Assembly (NCBI GenBank): GCA_020441605.1
Contig: JAGRLX010000355.1
Span: 3,688 to 10,401, forward strand
DNA: 6,714 bases
Reading direction: 5' to 3'
Source of the DNA: Alphaproteobacteria bacterium
GTDB taxonomy: Bacteria; Pseudomonadota; Alphaproteobacteria; Rhizobiales; Aestuariivirgaceae
Numbering within the stretch: the stretch's first letter is position 1; each line of letters starts with the position of its first letter. A program made the position numbers and the translations under genes. Below the pieces are notes generated by a model. The model ran no database searches, was not told where the DNA came from, and saw only the letters and a program-made list of their open reading frames with translations. Positions 1-5,750 of this stretch are shown piece after piece.

Positions 1-277
1 GGATCGGATGCACCGGAAATTCCAGCGGAATGCCGCCGGCCTGGTAGATGCCGTCGCGCACCCGTTTCACCAGGTCGATGTGGGCGCGGTTGCAGGGTGA
101 GAGGTCGGAGCCGGTCTGTGCGATGCCGATGATCGGTTTGGCGCCCTGCAATTCACCGCGGGTGAAGCCATAGTTCAGGTAGCGCTCGAGGTAGAGCGCC
201 GTCATGTCGGCATTGTCGGGATTGTCGAACCAATGCTGCGAGCGGTATTTCAGGGGCTTCTTGGATTTGCCGGTCAT
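1..277 (-). CDS. IlvD/Edd-family sugar-acid dehydratase, N-terminal part (3' end beyond window)
   Basis: The visible 92 residues match the N-terminus of the IlvD/Edd dehydratases that act on sugar acids such as L-arabinonate or D-xylonate, removing water to give a 2-keto-3-deoxy acid in the cytoplasm. Seen directly: [20 protein letters not shown] (residues 12-31), then [17 protein letters not shown] (48-64) and [11 protein letters not shown] near the edge. Family knowledge: the Cys in SPCNR (Cys62) is the first of three cysteine ligands of the Fe-S cluster; the other two lie outside the window. The ATG at 277-275 is chosen because GAGG (287-284) precedes it by six bases and homologues start at a similar distance from the RS.HWFDNP motif. 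It lies 89 bp beyond the stop of the last sulfotransferase gene, with a hairpin and a possible promoter between them, so it is probably a separate unit of pentose or sugar-acid catabolism. The family is secure; the exact substrate is not. Confidence 0.9.
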   Translation of the reverse strand, partial: MTGKSKKPLKYRSQHWFDNPDNADMTALYLERYLNYGFTRGELQGAKPIIGIAQTGSDLSPCNRAHIDLVKRVRDGIYQAGGIPLEFPVHPI

Positions 278-302
278 GTCGCGCCTCGTGATGAATTATC
301 AT

Positions 303-332
303 ACAATAGGCAGGAGCCGCGGGCCTTGTCCA
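303..332 (-). promoter_or_regulatory. Candidate promoter for the dehydratase gene
   Basis: On the minus strand a TGGACA box (332-327) is followed after 18 bases by TATTGT (308-303), and an overlapping TATGAT lies at 303-298. The area 291-310 is the only markedly AT-rich patch between the two genes. It sits about 25 bases before the dehydratase ATG. The boxes only loosely match a housekeeping sigma factor consensus, so this is a suggestion based on position and composition. Confidence 0.35.
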
Positions 333-347
333 GAGCGGGTCACGGCA

Positions 348-363
348 GCGTCCGGAAGGACGC
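348..363 (-). terminator. Short GC hairpin after the sulfotransferase operon, possible weak terminator
   Basis: A perfect 6 bp stem GCGTCC/GGACGC with a four-base loop starts three bases after the stop codon of the 367-1134 gene. No T-run follows on the minus strand, so it is not a classical rho-independent terminator. It could stabilise the 3' end or work with Rho. Its place directly after the last gene of the operon supports a role in ending the transcript. Confidence 0.35.
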
Positions 364-366
364 AGG

Positions 367-1134
367 TCATGCGCTCTGGACGGCGCCCTCCGGCGCGGGT
401 GCCTGCTCCAGTTCGGTGGTACGCACCTTTGCGGCATGGTGGAGGCAAAGGTCCTTGAGATTGGCGTCGACCAGTTCGGCATAGAGCGTTTCGCCGATGT
501 CGCGGCGCATCTGCACCAGGCGTTGGTCCAGCGACAGGTTCTTGGAGGCCGAGACATTCTTCCGGGCGGTGAAGGCCTTGAAATCGGGATAATAGGTCTT
601 GAGCCAGGTCTCCATGCGCATGGCCGAGGCGGCGAAGTCCTCGACCAGCCCGACGAAGGGCAGCCGCCGCAAAGCGTCGAGAGCCCGGTCCATTTCCGAA
701 ACTTTCGGGCCGGGCAGGAGCTTGGCCATGCGGAAGGTCTGAAAGTTGCGGCACTGGGTGTCGTGCGGCGCATCCAGCCTGACCCGGATATAGCCGGCAA
801 GGTCGGTGGATTTGGCCAGCTTGGCGCCGAAATTGTCTGAAATCTGCGTGCGCTCGAAGGAATAGGCTGAGAGGATGCGATCGAGCGGATGGCGAAGAAA
901 GACGATCGGCAGTATCTTTACATTGTCCAGTTCAGGCAGAGGAAATTGCGCCGTATGGGAAGAAAAGGCCGAGGCATCGGGGTTGTCGAGGATCCACTTG
1001 CCGACTGCGTCGTGGTTGTTCATTCCCTGGAACTCGGCGGTGACCCAGCGGCTGCCGAAGTTCTTCGATAGAATTTCGTCGACGGACGTGCCGGCATTCT
1101 TGAAGTAATGATAGTGAACGACGACAGGACGCAT
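367..1134 (-). CDS. Sulfotransferase family 2-type protein (255 aa)
   Basis: This is a predicted sulfotransferase, moving sulfate from PAPS (3'-phosphoadenosine 5'-phosphosulfate) to a hydroxyl of a sugar or lipid acceptor. The 5'-phosphosulfate-binding loop is HYHYFKNAGTSVDE at residues 7-20, a form typical of bacterial family 2-like members. The 3'-phosphate-binding strand and helix is PIVFLRHPLDRILSAYSFER (76-95), with the expected Arg and Ser. FVGLVEDFAAS (160-170) matches the usual segment before the C-terminal helices. Length is normal for the family. There is no signal peptide or membrane segment, so it probably works in the cytoplasm. The ATG has an AGG (1143-1141) six bases upstream. 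It is the last gene of a four-gene operon, 31 bp after the previous stop. The residues past about 238 form a loose Pro/Ala/Glu-rich tail. Acceptor unknown; family assignment is firm, activity is inferred. Confidence 0.88.
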   Translation of the reverse strand: MRPVVVHYHYFKNAGTSVDEILSKNFGSRWVTAEFQGMNNHDAVGKWILDNPDASAFSSHTAQFPLPELDNVKILPIVFLRHPLDRILSAYSFERTQISDNFGAKLAKSTDLAGYIRVRLDAPHDTQCRNFQTFRMAKLLPGPKVSEMDRALDALRRLPFVGLVEDFAASAMRMETWLKTYYPDFKAFTARKNVSASKNLSLDQRLVQMRRDIGETLYAELVDANLKDLCLHHAAKVRTTELEQAPAPEGAVQSA

Positions 1135-1165
1135 GAACTACCTGGTTGACTATATTTCTGAGTTT

Positions 1166-2281
1166 CTACTTAACGCGACTGTCTTGCTTGAGTCCATCCC
1201 CCTTGAGGCGGCGCTGCCGGAGGGCAGACGAGGTATTGCGCCGCCCCTGCTTGCCGCGCGCGAGTTCCGAGTCGATGAAAGTGAGTATTGTTGCGATCAG
1301 AATATCCTCGGTTTTGCCGGATGATGATGGCGGCATGTTCTGGTTTGAGGCGGGCTTGGGTTCGAACAAGTCCTCGTCACGGCCGAAGTAGATCCGCGCC
1401 ACTTCCCTGTTGCTCGGCCTGAAGGCATCGCGGATTGCGGCCGCCGCTTCAGTCCCGATGCGGTATCCCGGACTGTCATCGCTTTGGTGCAGGACCTCCA
1501 GGAGGCGTCGCCGGATCGGCTTGCGCTTGCGGGGGTCGAGATTCTCTAGCTGCGTATTGACCTTGGCCAGGATGGCCAGGCCGGCAATGCCCAGGGATGT
1601 GTTCTTGACGGCAGTACCCTCGACCTTAAGTCCGGTGATGTTCAAAGCGGAAAGGAAGTCCTTGACCACATCGCCTTCAACCAGGGACTTGCGTGAGAAC
1701 AGCCTGACGATCAGGTTGTCGCGCCCGAATGCCTCCGCAAGACGTTCCAGCGTGCGCAGGAAGTTCAGGTACCGCTGGCTTCCGGCGGGCTTGTCGAACT
1801 GGGGCAGTTGTGTCGCACCCGCGACCATTGCCGTGTAGGAACGGCTCTCCAGCAGTTCCACCTGCTCACGCAGATAGATCACGACGGTGAACTTGGCATT
1901 GAAGGCGGCGAAGAGCTGCTTGAACCGCTCGAACTCCTCGGGCCGGTTGAAGTGGATCGACACATGTTCGCTGCTGACAATGACATTCGAACACCGGCTG
2001 CGGCGGATCTCGCGCGTCAAGCGGTCACGAATGAACTCCCGGTGCGCCTCGAAATCCCTTTCGGGAGACGCGCCTTCGCCGTCGGGTGCGATGTTGCTCA
2101 GCACCTTTTCGGTCTTGCAGGTCCTTACGACCTGGTACTGGCTGATCTTGCCGAGCGAACGAGGATAGAGATAACCGAGACCGGCGAGCCGTTCCTCATG
2201 ATTGCGCAGGAAGGTCTGGATCGACGTCGTGCCAGTCTTCTCGTAGCCGACGTGAAAGTAGACATGAATCGGCTTCTTCAC
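1166..2281 (-). CDS. Sulfotransferase-like protein (371 aa, GTG start)
   Basis: This is a predicted PAPS-dependent sulfotransferase of the P-loop type. Visible motifs: YFHVGYEKTGTTSIQ (residues 8-22) as the 5'-phosphosulfate loop; NVIVSSEHVS (99-108), the strand ending in Ser-Ser-Glu common in this subgroup; VVIYLREQVELLESRSY (133-149) as the 3'-phosphate-binding strand and helix; and NREVARIYFG near residue 291. A longer frame begins at 2377, but it would overlap the preceding gene and its extra residues resemble nothing. The GTG at 2281-2279 has GAGGAA six bases upstream and puts the nucleotide loop at the usual distance from the N-terminus. After about residue 312 there is a polar tail ending in a Lys/Arg-rich stretch, which could bind membrane or polyanionic glycan (inference). 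No signal peptide or membrane helix. It is third in the operon, 55 bp after one gene and 31 bp before the next. Acceptor unknown. Confidence 0.85.
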   Translation of the reverse strand: MKKPIHVYFHVGYEKTGTTSIQTFLRNHEERLAGLGYLYPRSLGKISQYQVVRTCKTEKVLSNIAPDGEGASPERDFEAHREFIRDRLTREIRRSRCSNVIVSSEHVSIHFNRPEEFERFKQLFAAFNAKFTVVIYLREQVELLESRSYTAMVAGATQLPQFDKPAGSQRYLNFLRTLERLAEAFGRDNLIVRLFSRKSLVEGDVVKDFLSALNITGLKVEGTAVKNTSLGIAGLAILAKVNTQLENLDPRKRKPIRRRLLEVLHQSDDSPGYRIGTEAAAAIRDAFRPSNREVARIYFGRDEDLFEPKPASNQNMPPSSSGKTEDILIATILTFIDSELARGKQGRRNTSSALRQRRLKGDGLKQDSRVK

Positions 2282-2287
2282 GGTTGC

Positions 2288-2293
2288 TTCCTC
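2288..2293 (-). promoter_or_regulatory. Shine-Dalgarno that fixes the GTG start of the 371-aa sulfotransferase
   Basis: GAGGAA lies on the minus strand six bases before the GTG at 2281-2279. No comparable site precedes the other in-frame start candidates between 2377 and 2281, so this decides the start and shortens the protein by 32 residues relative to the longest frame. Confidence 0.75.
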
Positions 2294-2336
2294 GAGATCG
2301 AACCTGTCATTACATCGGATTTCCGAGCATCTGTGC

Positions 2337-2981
2337 TCAAGCTGCCCGGCCGCGGTCCCGGGGTGTTGCCGTCTCATAGCCGAAGGCCTCGAAGTCCTTG
2401 GCGTAGTAGGCTCTCACCGCATCGGCCATGTCCTCCGTCCACCGGGCCGTGGTCGATGAACGAGACTTGTTCTTGTGCTGAAGGGGGTGGGCGATGTTGG
2501 CCTTGTTCTGGACGACGGGCCAGCCCCGGTCAATGTCCTCGAGTTTCAGGGCGTCCTCCACCAGCAGTTCGCCAATCTCGTCGTGGAGAAAATCGTACTG
2601 CGTTCCATAAAACCATGTCTGCCGCTGTTGCAGGTCCGGCAAACGCTCCAGCACGAATTCCCGGAAGTCGATGTCACTGAACAGGTAGCGCCAATGGGAC
2701 GAAATGCGGCTGAAGGGATTTCTCACGACCGAGAAGCGGTACAGGCGGTCGAACAGTTCTCGGCTGATATAGTCCATTTCGAAGTAATCGCGGGCGCGCA
2801 GATGGGCGAGCTTCGGCGGCCCCGGCTTGCCGTGAAACAGCTTCCCCTTCTGCAGACAGAGCATCAGATGGCGATGCTCGCCGAATTTCAGTCCGATATC
2901 GTTGAGGAAGGCGTTCTCTATGCTTTGTCCGCCGCATTTCGGAATGTGCACGAACAGGGTCTTATGCCAAAGACTCAGCAT
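2337..2981 (-). CDS. Small sulfotransferase family 2 protein (214 aa)
   Basis: This is a predicted PAPS-dependent carbohydrate sulfotransferase of the family 2 type, the group that includes heparan/chondroitin enzymes and their bacterial homologues. TLFVHIPKCGGQSIENAF (residues 8-25) is the characteristic 5'-phosphosulfate loop with IPKCGG. YRFSVVRNPFSRISSHWRYL (81-100) is the 3'-phosphate-binding region with the diagnostic RNPFSR. AYYAKDFEAFGY (191-202) is the usual C-terminal motif. At 214 residues it is compact but has both cofactor sites. The ATG at 2981-2979 is preferred to a TTG four codons upstream because GGAG (2991-2988) lies six bases before it and the TTG has no such site. It starts 18 bp after the stop of the three-module gene, so the two are almost certainly co-transcribed. 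No membrane segment or signal peptide. The acceptor is unknown; family assignment is very secure. Confidence 0.92.
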   Translation of the reverse strand: MLSLWHKTLFVHIPKCGGQSIENAFLNDIGLKFGEHRHLMLCLQKGKLFHGKPGPPKLAHLRARDYFEMDYISRELFDRLYRFSVVRNPFSRISSHWRYLFSDIDFREFVLERLPDLQQRQTWFYGTQYDFLHDEIGELLVEDALKLEDIDRGWPVVQNKANIAHPLQHKNKSRSSTTARWTEDMADAVRAYYAKDFEAFGYETATPRDRGRAA

Positions 2982-2987
2982 GGTAAT

Positions 2988-2991
2988 CTCC
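2988..2991 (-). promoter_or_regulatory. Shine-Dalgarno that fixes the ATG start of the 214-aa sulfotransferase
   Basis: GGAG on the minus strand sits six bases before the ATG at 2981-2979. It overlaps the alternative TTG codon at 2993-2991, which argues against that codon being the start. Confidence 0.65.
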
Positions 2992-2999
2992 AAACCATT

Positions 3000-5528
3000 T
3001 CACGATAGGGCCAAGGGCTGTTCCGCATCGGCGTCGAGTTGGAGATCCAGGCAGCGGAAAGTCATTTCCACCCACTCCGGGAGACTGTAGAGCCTGGGCT
3101 TTCCGCCGGCCTTGACAGTGGTGCCGAGTTCGATCTCCTGTCCCTTCACCATCGGCTTGCGCGGCAACTGCAGACCCAGCAGTTCGATCATGGCTGGGTA
3201 GCGTCCCGGTGCGATCTGTCCGAGAGGTTCGCGGGCCGGTATCCCTGCCGGGGTGCCTTGGCGCGAAACCCCGGCTTTCGCCAGAATGCGCTCCGCCAGC
3301 ATTTCCAAAAGCTTCAGCCGCGGGTGGTTGAAGGTGAAGAACAATTCCTCGCGGCGCCATTGCTCGGCTATATAGTCCGATATGGCGGTATCGAGTGTGC
3401 GTTCGCGGTCGGCCAGTTCCTGAAGCGATTGGGCGGGAACGCTGGCATAGTCCGAGATCAGGTCGCCGCCCTTGCGATAGGCCGTGACGACGTCTTTCAC
3501 CTCAAGCCCCCGGCGCCAGGCATTCAGCGACACGCTGCTCTGGTATTCGCCGAGCGGGCCCAGGATGCGTCCACCGCCAGGCAGCCGCGCATAGCAGATG
3601 TCGGGGCACTGGCCCTTGAAGAAGATGTTCGGCCAGGACAAGACCTTGTCGCCCAGCTCCTGCCGGAGATTGACGAGCCGCACGAATCTGGTCGGATAGT
3701 TGTCCGATACGCTTTGGGCGAGGACCAGGTCGCATTTCCGCAGGCCCTGAAGTGCGGCATCGGCATCGCGATCGGCGGCAAGGTGCACGATCACGATCTG
3801 GGGCACGGTGATGCTTGGAACCAGCGTGCCCAGAATCGTGGCAAGCGGCCTTGCCTGTTCGTTACCGACAACGCCGATCACGGGCCGGGCGGTCTTGCCA
3901 GCGGCCGGCATTGCGGGCGCGCCTGCGGCTGCCGGCTGTGCCGGCGTCCCGGCGAAGTACTGTTCGATCTCGCGCCGCCGTCCGAGTGACAATCGTGTCA
4001 GGTCGTAGGTGTCGTCCGTGGGTTTGCGACGGTTCAATGCCCGCATCGCCTCGATCCGCGGGGGACCGACGAGGGCCTCGGCCGCGAGCCGCCGCGCTTC
4101 CATCACCTGGCTGTCGGAGGGCCGGGAGTTGACCACCTGGAAGCTCTTCGGCAAGTCGAGCGGAGCCTGGCCGGCGCGGGCCATGAAATCGGCCATGAAG
4201 GCGTCTGGGCCCTGCTTGATCAAGTCGAATCCGGCCATCTGCAGGTTTCCGCCAAAGGCAGCGGCCAGGTCGCCCGCCAGGCGGTCGAAGGAAATCGACC
4301 TCCAGTCGACGGAGTCGAGGAATTCCTCGATGGTGCCCTCGAAGCGCAGATTGGAAATGGTGTTGCCGTAGAGGCTCTCGATCAATCCGGGTTCGTCGCG
4401 GCGATAGAGGATCACGCTGGTATTGTGCTCGCGGGCGATGGAGGCGAGGCTGCTGGCGATGACGGACGCGGCCTCGTAGAACTTGGTGATGCGCAATTCG
4501 CCCGCCATGGCGAATTCCCCGATCGGCGGGCCGAGCAGGTTCTCGTCGGAAATGATGATGGTCTCTTGCGCGGTATCCCGCATCAACTGGTCGAATGCCT
4601 GCCGGGCCTTCCTGAACAGCGGCTGGGTGAAGAGCTGTTGGCCGGTTTCCAATGCGGCGGGGCTATGCTGTCCCGCCTTGATGAGATGTTTTCCGAGGGC
4701 GAGGAAACTGTCGCGGAAGGGCCGGTAGGCTGGGAAACTCTTGCTATGGGCCGAGTAGACTGCCGTATCCCTGGCCGCCAACTGGTCTTCCGCCGATTTG
4801 AGTGCCAGTTGGATCAGCGTGCTGGCGGTCTTGTGCACGCCCAGATGCAGGACGATCCGTTTGCCCGGCCCGAAATAGGTGCGGAAGATCGAGGTCCGGT
4901 TCTGGGCGGCGGACCAGTGCGTGCCGTCGCTCTTGTAGGGCAGGGCCTGGTTGAAGCGCACCAGGGTTCCGGCGATCTCGTCATGCTTGAGGATCAGGAT
5001 CGCCAGCGGTCCGCCCTCATGGGCCCTGGCAAGCTCCGTCCAGATCGTCGGGCCGGTCACGAAGTGAACATTGTTGCTGGACTTGCTGGCGACCCGCTCC
5101 AGCATGGTCGTCAGGAAATCCCTCAGGAAGGGTGAGCCCGCGGGGGCCCAGAACAATCCGTTGTTGATGGCGCCATGCCAGCGTCGATAAAGGACGAGTT
5201 CGGTGCCGGGTGGAACGCGCTCATCGATCCGGGCGATGGCGACGGTCGAGGCATCGATATACATGCCGCCGTCGAGGTAGGTATAATAGGCCCTGAAGAT
5301 GTCGGATTTCATGGCCGGCAGGTAGCAGCCGACATAGGCGTCCAGCACGCCCTCGGCAAATTCGGCACCGGCCGCGGCCTTCTCGGTCAGATAGGCCTGG
5401 GCCGAGTCGCCGTCGAACTGCACCATTTCGAAATCGGGATAGACCTGCTTCCATGTGGCAATGGAGTCGGCGACAAGGCCGGCGTTCTCCTTGCTGTGCC
5501 AGTAATGGACTATTTTCTTTGGAAGCAT
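3000..5528 (-). CDS. Three-module protein: glycosyltransferase, sulfotransferase-like, WcbI-like acyltransferase (842 aa)
   Basis: Three modules are visible in order. Residues 1 to about 218 resemble GT32 (OCH1-like) and Caps_synth sugar transferases: KKIVHYWHSKENAG at the start, KSDIFRAYYTYLDGGMYIDA (74-93) as the nucleotide-sugar site, and VTGPTIWTEL (157-166). Residues about 222-525 form a sulfotransferase-like module with IVLHLGVHKTASTLIQ (225-240) as the phosphosulfate loop, TIIISDENL (323-331), and VILYRRDEPGLIESLYG (372-388) as the 3'-phosphate site. A Pro/Ala-rich linker (about 526-548) leads to a WcbI-like module (549 to about 755), the fold of a CoA-binding capsule acetyltransferase: VIGVVGNEQ (550-558), LVLAQSVSDNY (601-611), WPNIFFKGQCPD (632-643), FFTFNHP (730-736). 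The last 85 residues are not assigned. The first module ends and the second begins with almost no linker. The ATG is preceded by AGGA six bases away. No signal peptide or membrane helix. As the first gene of the operon it may add a sugar that it or its neighbours then sulfate or acylate (inference). Confidence 0.85.
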   Translation of the reverse strand: MLPKKIVHYWHSKENAGLVADSIATWKQVYPDFEMVQFDGDSAQAYLTEKAAAGAEFAEGVLDAYVGCYLPAMKSDIFRAYYTYLDGGMYIDASTVAIARIDERVPPGTELVLYRRWHGAINNGLFWAPAGSPFLRDFLTTMLERVASKSSNNVHFVTGPTIWTELARAHEGGPLAILILKHDEIAGTLVRFNQALPYKSDGTHWSAAQNRTSIFRTYFGPGKRIVLHLGVHKTASTLIQLALKSAEDQLAARDTAVYSAHSKSFPAYRPFRDSFLALGKHLIKAGQHSPAALETGQQLFTQPLFRKARQAFDQLMRDTAQETIIISDENLLGPPIGEFAMAGELRITKFYEAASVIASSLASIAREHNTSVILYRRDEPGLIESLYGNTISNLRFEGTIEEFLDSVDWRSISFDRLAGDLAAAFGGNLQMAGFDLIKQGPDAFMADFMARAGQAPLDLPKSFQVVNSRPSDSQVMEARRLAAEALVGPPRIEAMRALNRRKPTDDTYDLTRLSLGRRREIEQYFAGTPAQPAAAGAPAMPAAGKTARPVIGVVGNEQARPLATILGTLVPSITVPQIVIVHLAADRDADAALQGLRKCDLVLAQSVSDNYPTRFVRLVNLRQELGDKVLSWPNIFFKGQCPDICYARLPGGGRILGPLGEYQSSVSLNAWRRGLEVKDVVTAYRKGGDLISDYASVPAQSLQELADRERTLDTAISDYIAEQWRREELFFTFNHPRLKLLEMLAERILAKAGVSRQGTPAGIPAREPLGQIAPGRYPAMIELLGLQLPRKPMVKGQEIELGTTVKAGGKPRLYSLPEWVEMTFRCLDLQLDADAEQPLALS
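3264..3884 (-). other. WcbI-like putative acyltransferase module inside the 842-aa protein
   Basis: Residues 549-755 of the three-module protein follow the order of conserved blocks I associate with WcbI, the putative acetyltransferase of the Burkholderia capsule locus: a first strand ending in GN.Q, a Leu-Val-Leu-Ala-Gln block, WPNIFFKG, a Ser..ELADRER block, and FNHP near the end. The expected GNCQ reads GNEQ here (Glu557, codon at 3860-3858). The assignment rests on motif memory only and needs a profile search. Confidence 0.65.
3954..4865 (-). other. Sulfotransferase-like module inside the 842-aa protein
   Basis: Residues about 222-525 carry both cofactor-site motifs of P-loop sulfotransferases, HKTAST (232-237) and the YRRDEPGLIES segment (375-385). 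The block order is the same as in the 371-residue protein at 1166-2281 (loop, then a strand ending in Ser-x-Glu, then the Arg-containing helix), which points to one subgroup, though identity is low. Confidence 0.75.
4875..5528 (-). other. GT32/Caps_synth-like glycosyltransferase module inside the 842-aa protein
   Basis: Residues 1 to about 218 show the KIVHYW start, a SDIFR...GG.YIDA nucleotide-sugar-binding block and a TGP motif. In OCH1-like GT32 enzymes the metal-binding motif reads DxD; here it is Asp92-Ala-Ser94, closer to the DAT/DAS form seen in capsular polysaccharide synthesis proteins. Sugar donor and acceptor are unknown. Confidence 0.75.
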
Positions 5529-5534
5529 CGGTTG

Positions 5535-5538
5535 TCCT
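5535..5538 (-). promoter_or_regulatory. Shine-Dalgarno of the three-module gene
   Basis: AGGA on the minus strand lies six bases before the ATG at 5528-5526, supporting that start and a full-length N-terminal glycosyltransferase module. Confidence 0.6.
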
Positions 5539-5542
5539 GCAG

Positions 5543-5609
5543 CATTGTCATCGGCATGGAGCTCGGGCCACCTTCGGCTTGCCGCCCGGCGCCACGTCGG
5601 ATGACAATG
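5543..5609. repeat. 10 bp inverted repeat and repeated ATTGTC motif in the operon upstream region
   Basis: CATTGTCATC (5543-5552) and its exact reverse complement GATGACAATG (5600-5609) are 47 bp apart. The core ATTGTC occurs four times within about 95 bp: at 5544, inverted at 5603-5608, at 5612, and at 5630. The right arm is shared with the 5603-5617 palindrome. This could be a multi-site operator array, with one site near the start codon. Confidence 0.5.
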
Positions 5610-5637
5610 GCATTGTCTGCCTGCGCCGAATTGTCAA
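5600..5637 (-). promoter_or_regulatory. Candidate promoter with palindromic operator for the sulfotransferase operon
   Basis: On the minus strand a perfect TTGACA (5637-5632) is followed at 17 bases by a poor -10 hexamer AATGCC (5614-5609). That hexamer sits in the middle of a palindrome, GACAATG-G-CATTGTC (5603-5617). A repressor bound there would cover the -10 region. The predicted start of transcription, near 5602, leaves a leader of about 70 bases. The -35 box and palindrome are seen directly; the promoter and operator roles are inferred, and the weak -10 is the main doubt. Confidence 0.4.
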
Positions 5638-5707
5638 CAGGCAATGGCCCCGGCCGCCGGGATCCTCTAGCCACTTTCCTTGAGTCCGCAGCTTTGGCCA
5701 AACAAGA

Positions 5708-5735
5708 GATTGGGAGCCGCAAGGGGCTCCCAATC
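5708..5735 (-). terminator. Rho-independent terminator of the exported-protein gene
   Basis: A perfect 11 bp inverted repeat, GATTGGGAGCC and GGCTCCCAATC, flanks a six-base loop. It begins 15 bases after the stop codon at 5751 and is followed on the minus strand by the T-rich TCTTGTTTGG. This should stop transcripts from the exported-protein gene and isolate the sulfotransferase operon from it. Confidence 0.85.
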
Positions 5736-5750
5736 GCGCATAGCTTTGGA

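Noticed and set aside
291..307. Near-palindrome GTGATGAATTATCATAC before the dehydratase gene as a regulator site
   Set aside because: Only ATGA/TCAT pairs cleanly, and the outer bases need a bulge. It is too weak to call as an operator.
2282..2377. 32-residue N-terminal extension of the 371-aa sulfotransferase
   Set aside because: It would overlap the preceding gene by 41 bp, has no Shine-Dalgarno, and the added residues do not resemble the family. The GTG at 2281 has a strong site.
1808..2680. Long open frame of 290 codons on the plus strand
   Set aside because: It lies antisense across two genes with clear sulfotransferase motifs, has no recognisable motif, and is the usual by-product of high-GC coding sequence.
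367..2981. The three stand-alone sulfotransferase genes as a recent tandem duplication
   Set aside because: Their cofactor-loop sequences, lengths and C-terminal motifs differ strongly, so they come from different subgroups rather than local copying.
2982..2993. TTG start four codons upstream in the 214-aa sulfotransferase gene
   Set aside because: The GGAG that would serve the downstream ATG overlaps this codon, and nothing suitable precedes the TTG.
3039..3989. Open frame of 316 codons on the plus strand
   Set aside because: It is antisense to the WcbI-like part of the 842-residue protein; its product shows no family features and its start has no support.
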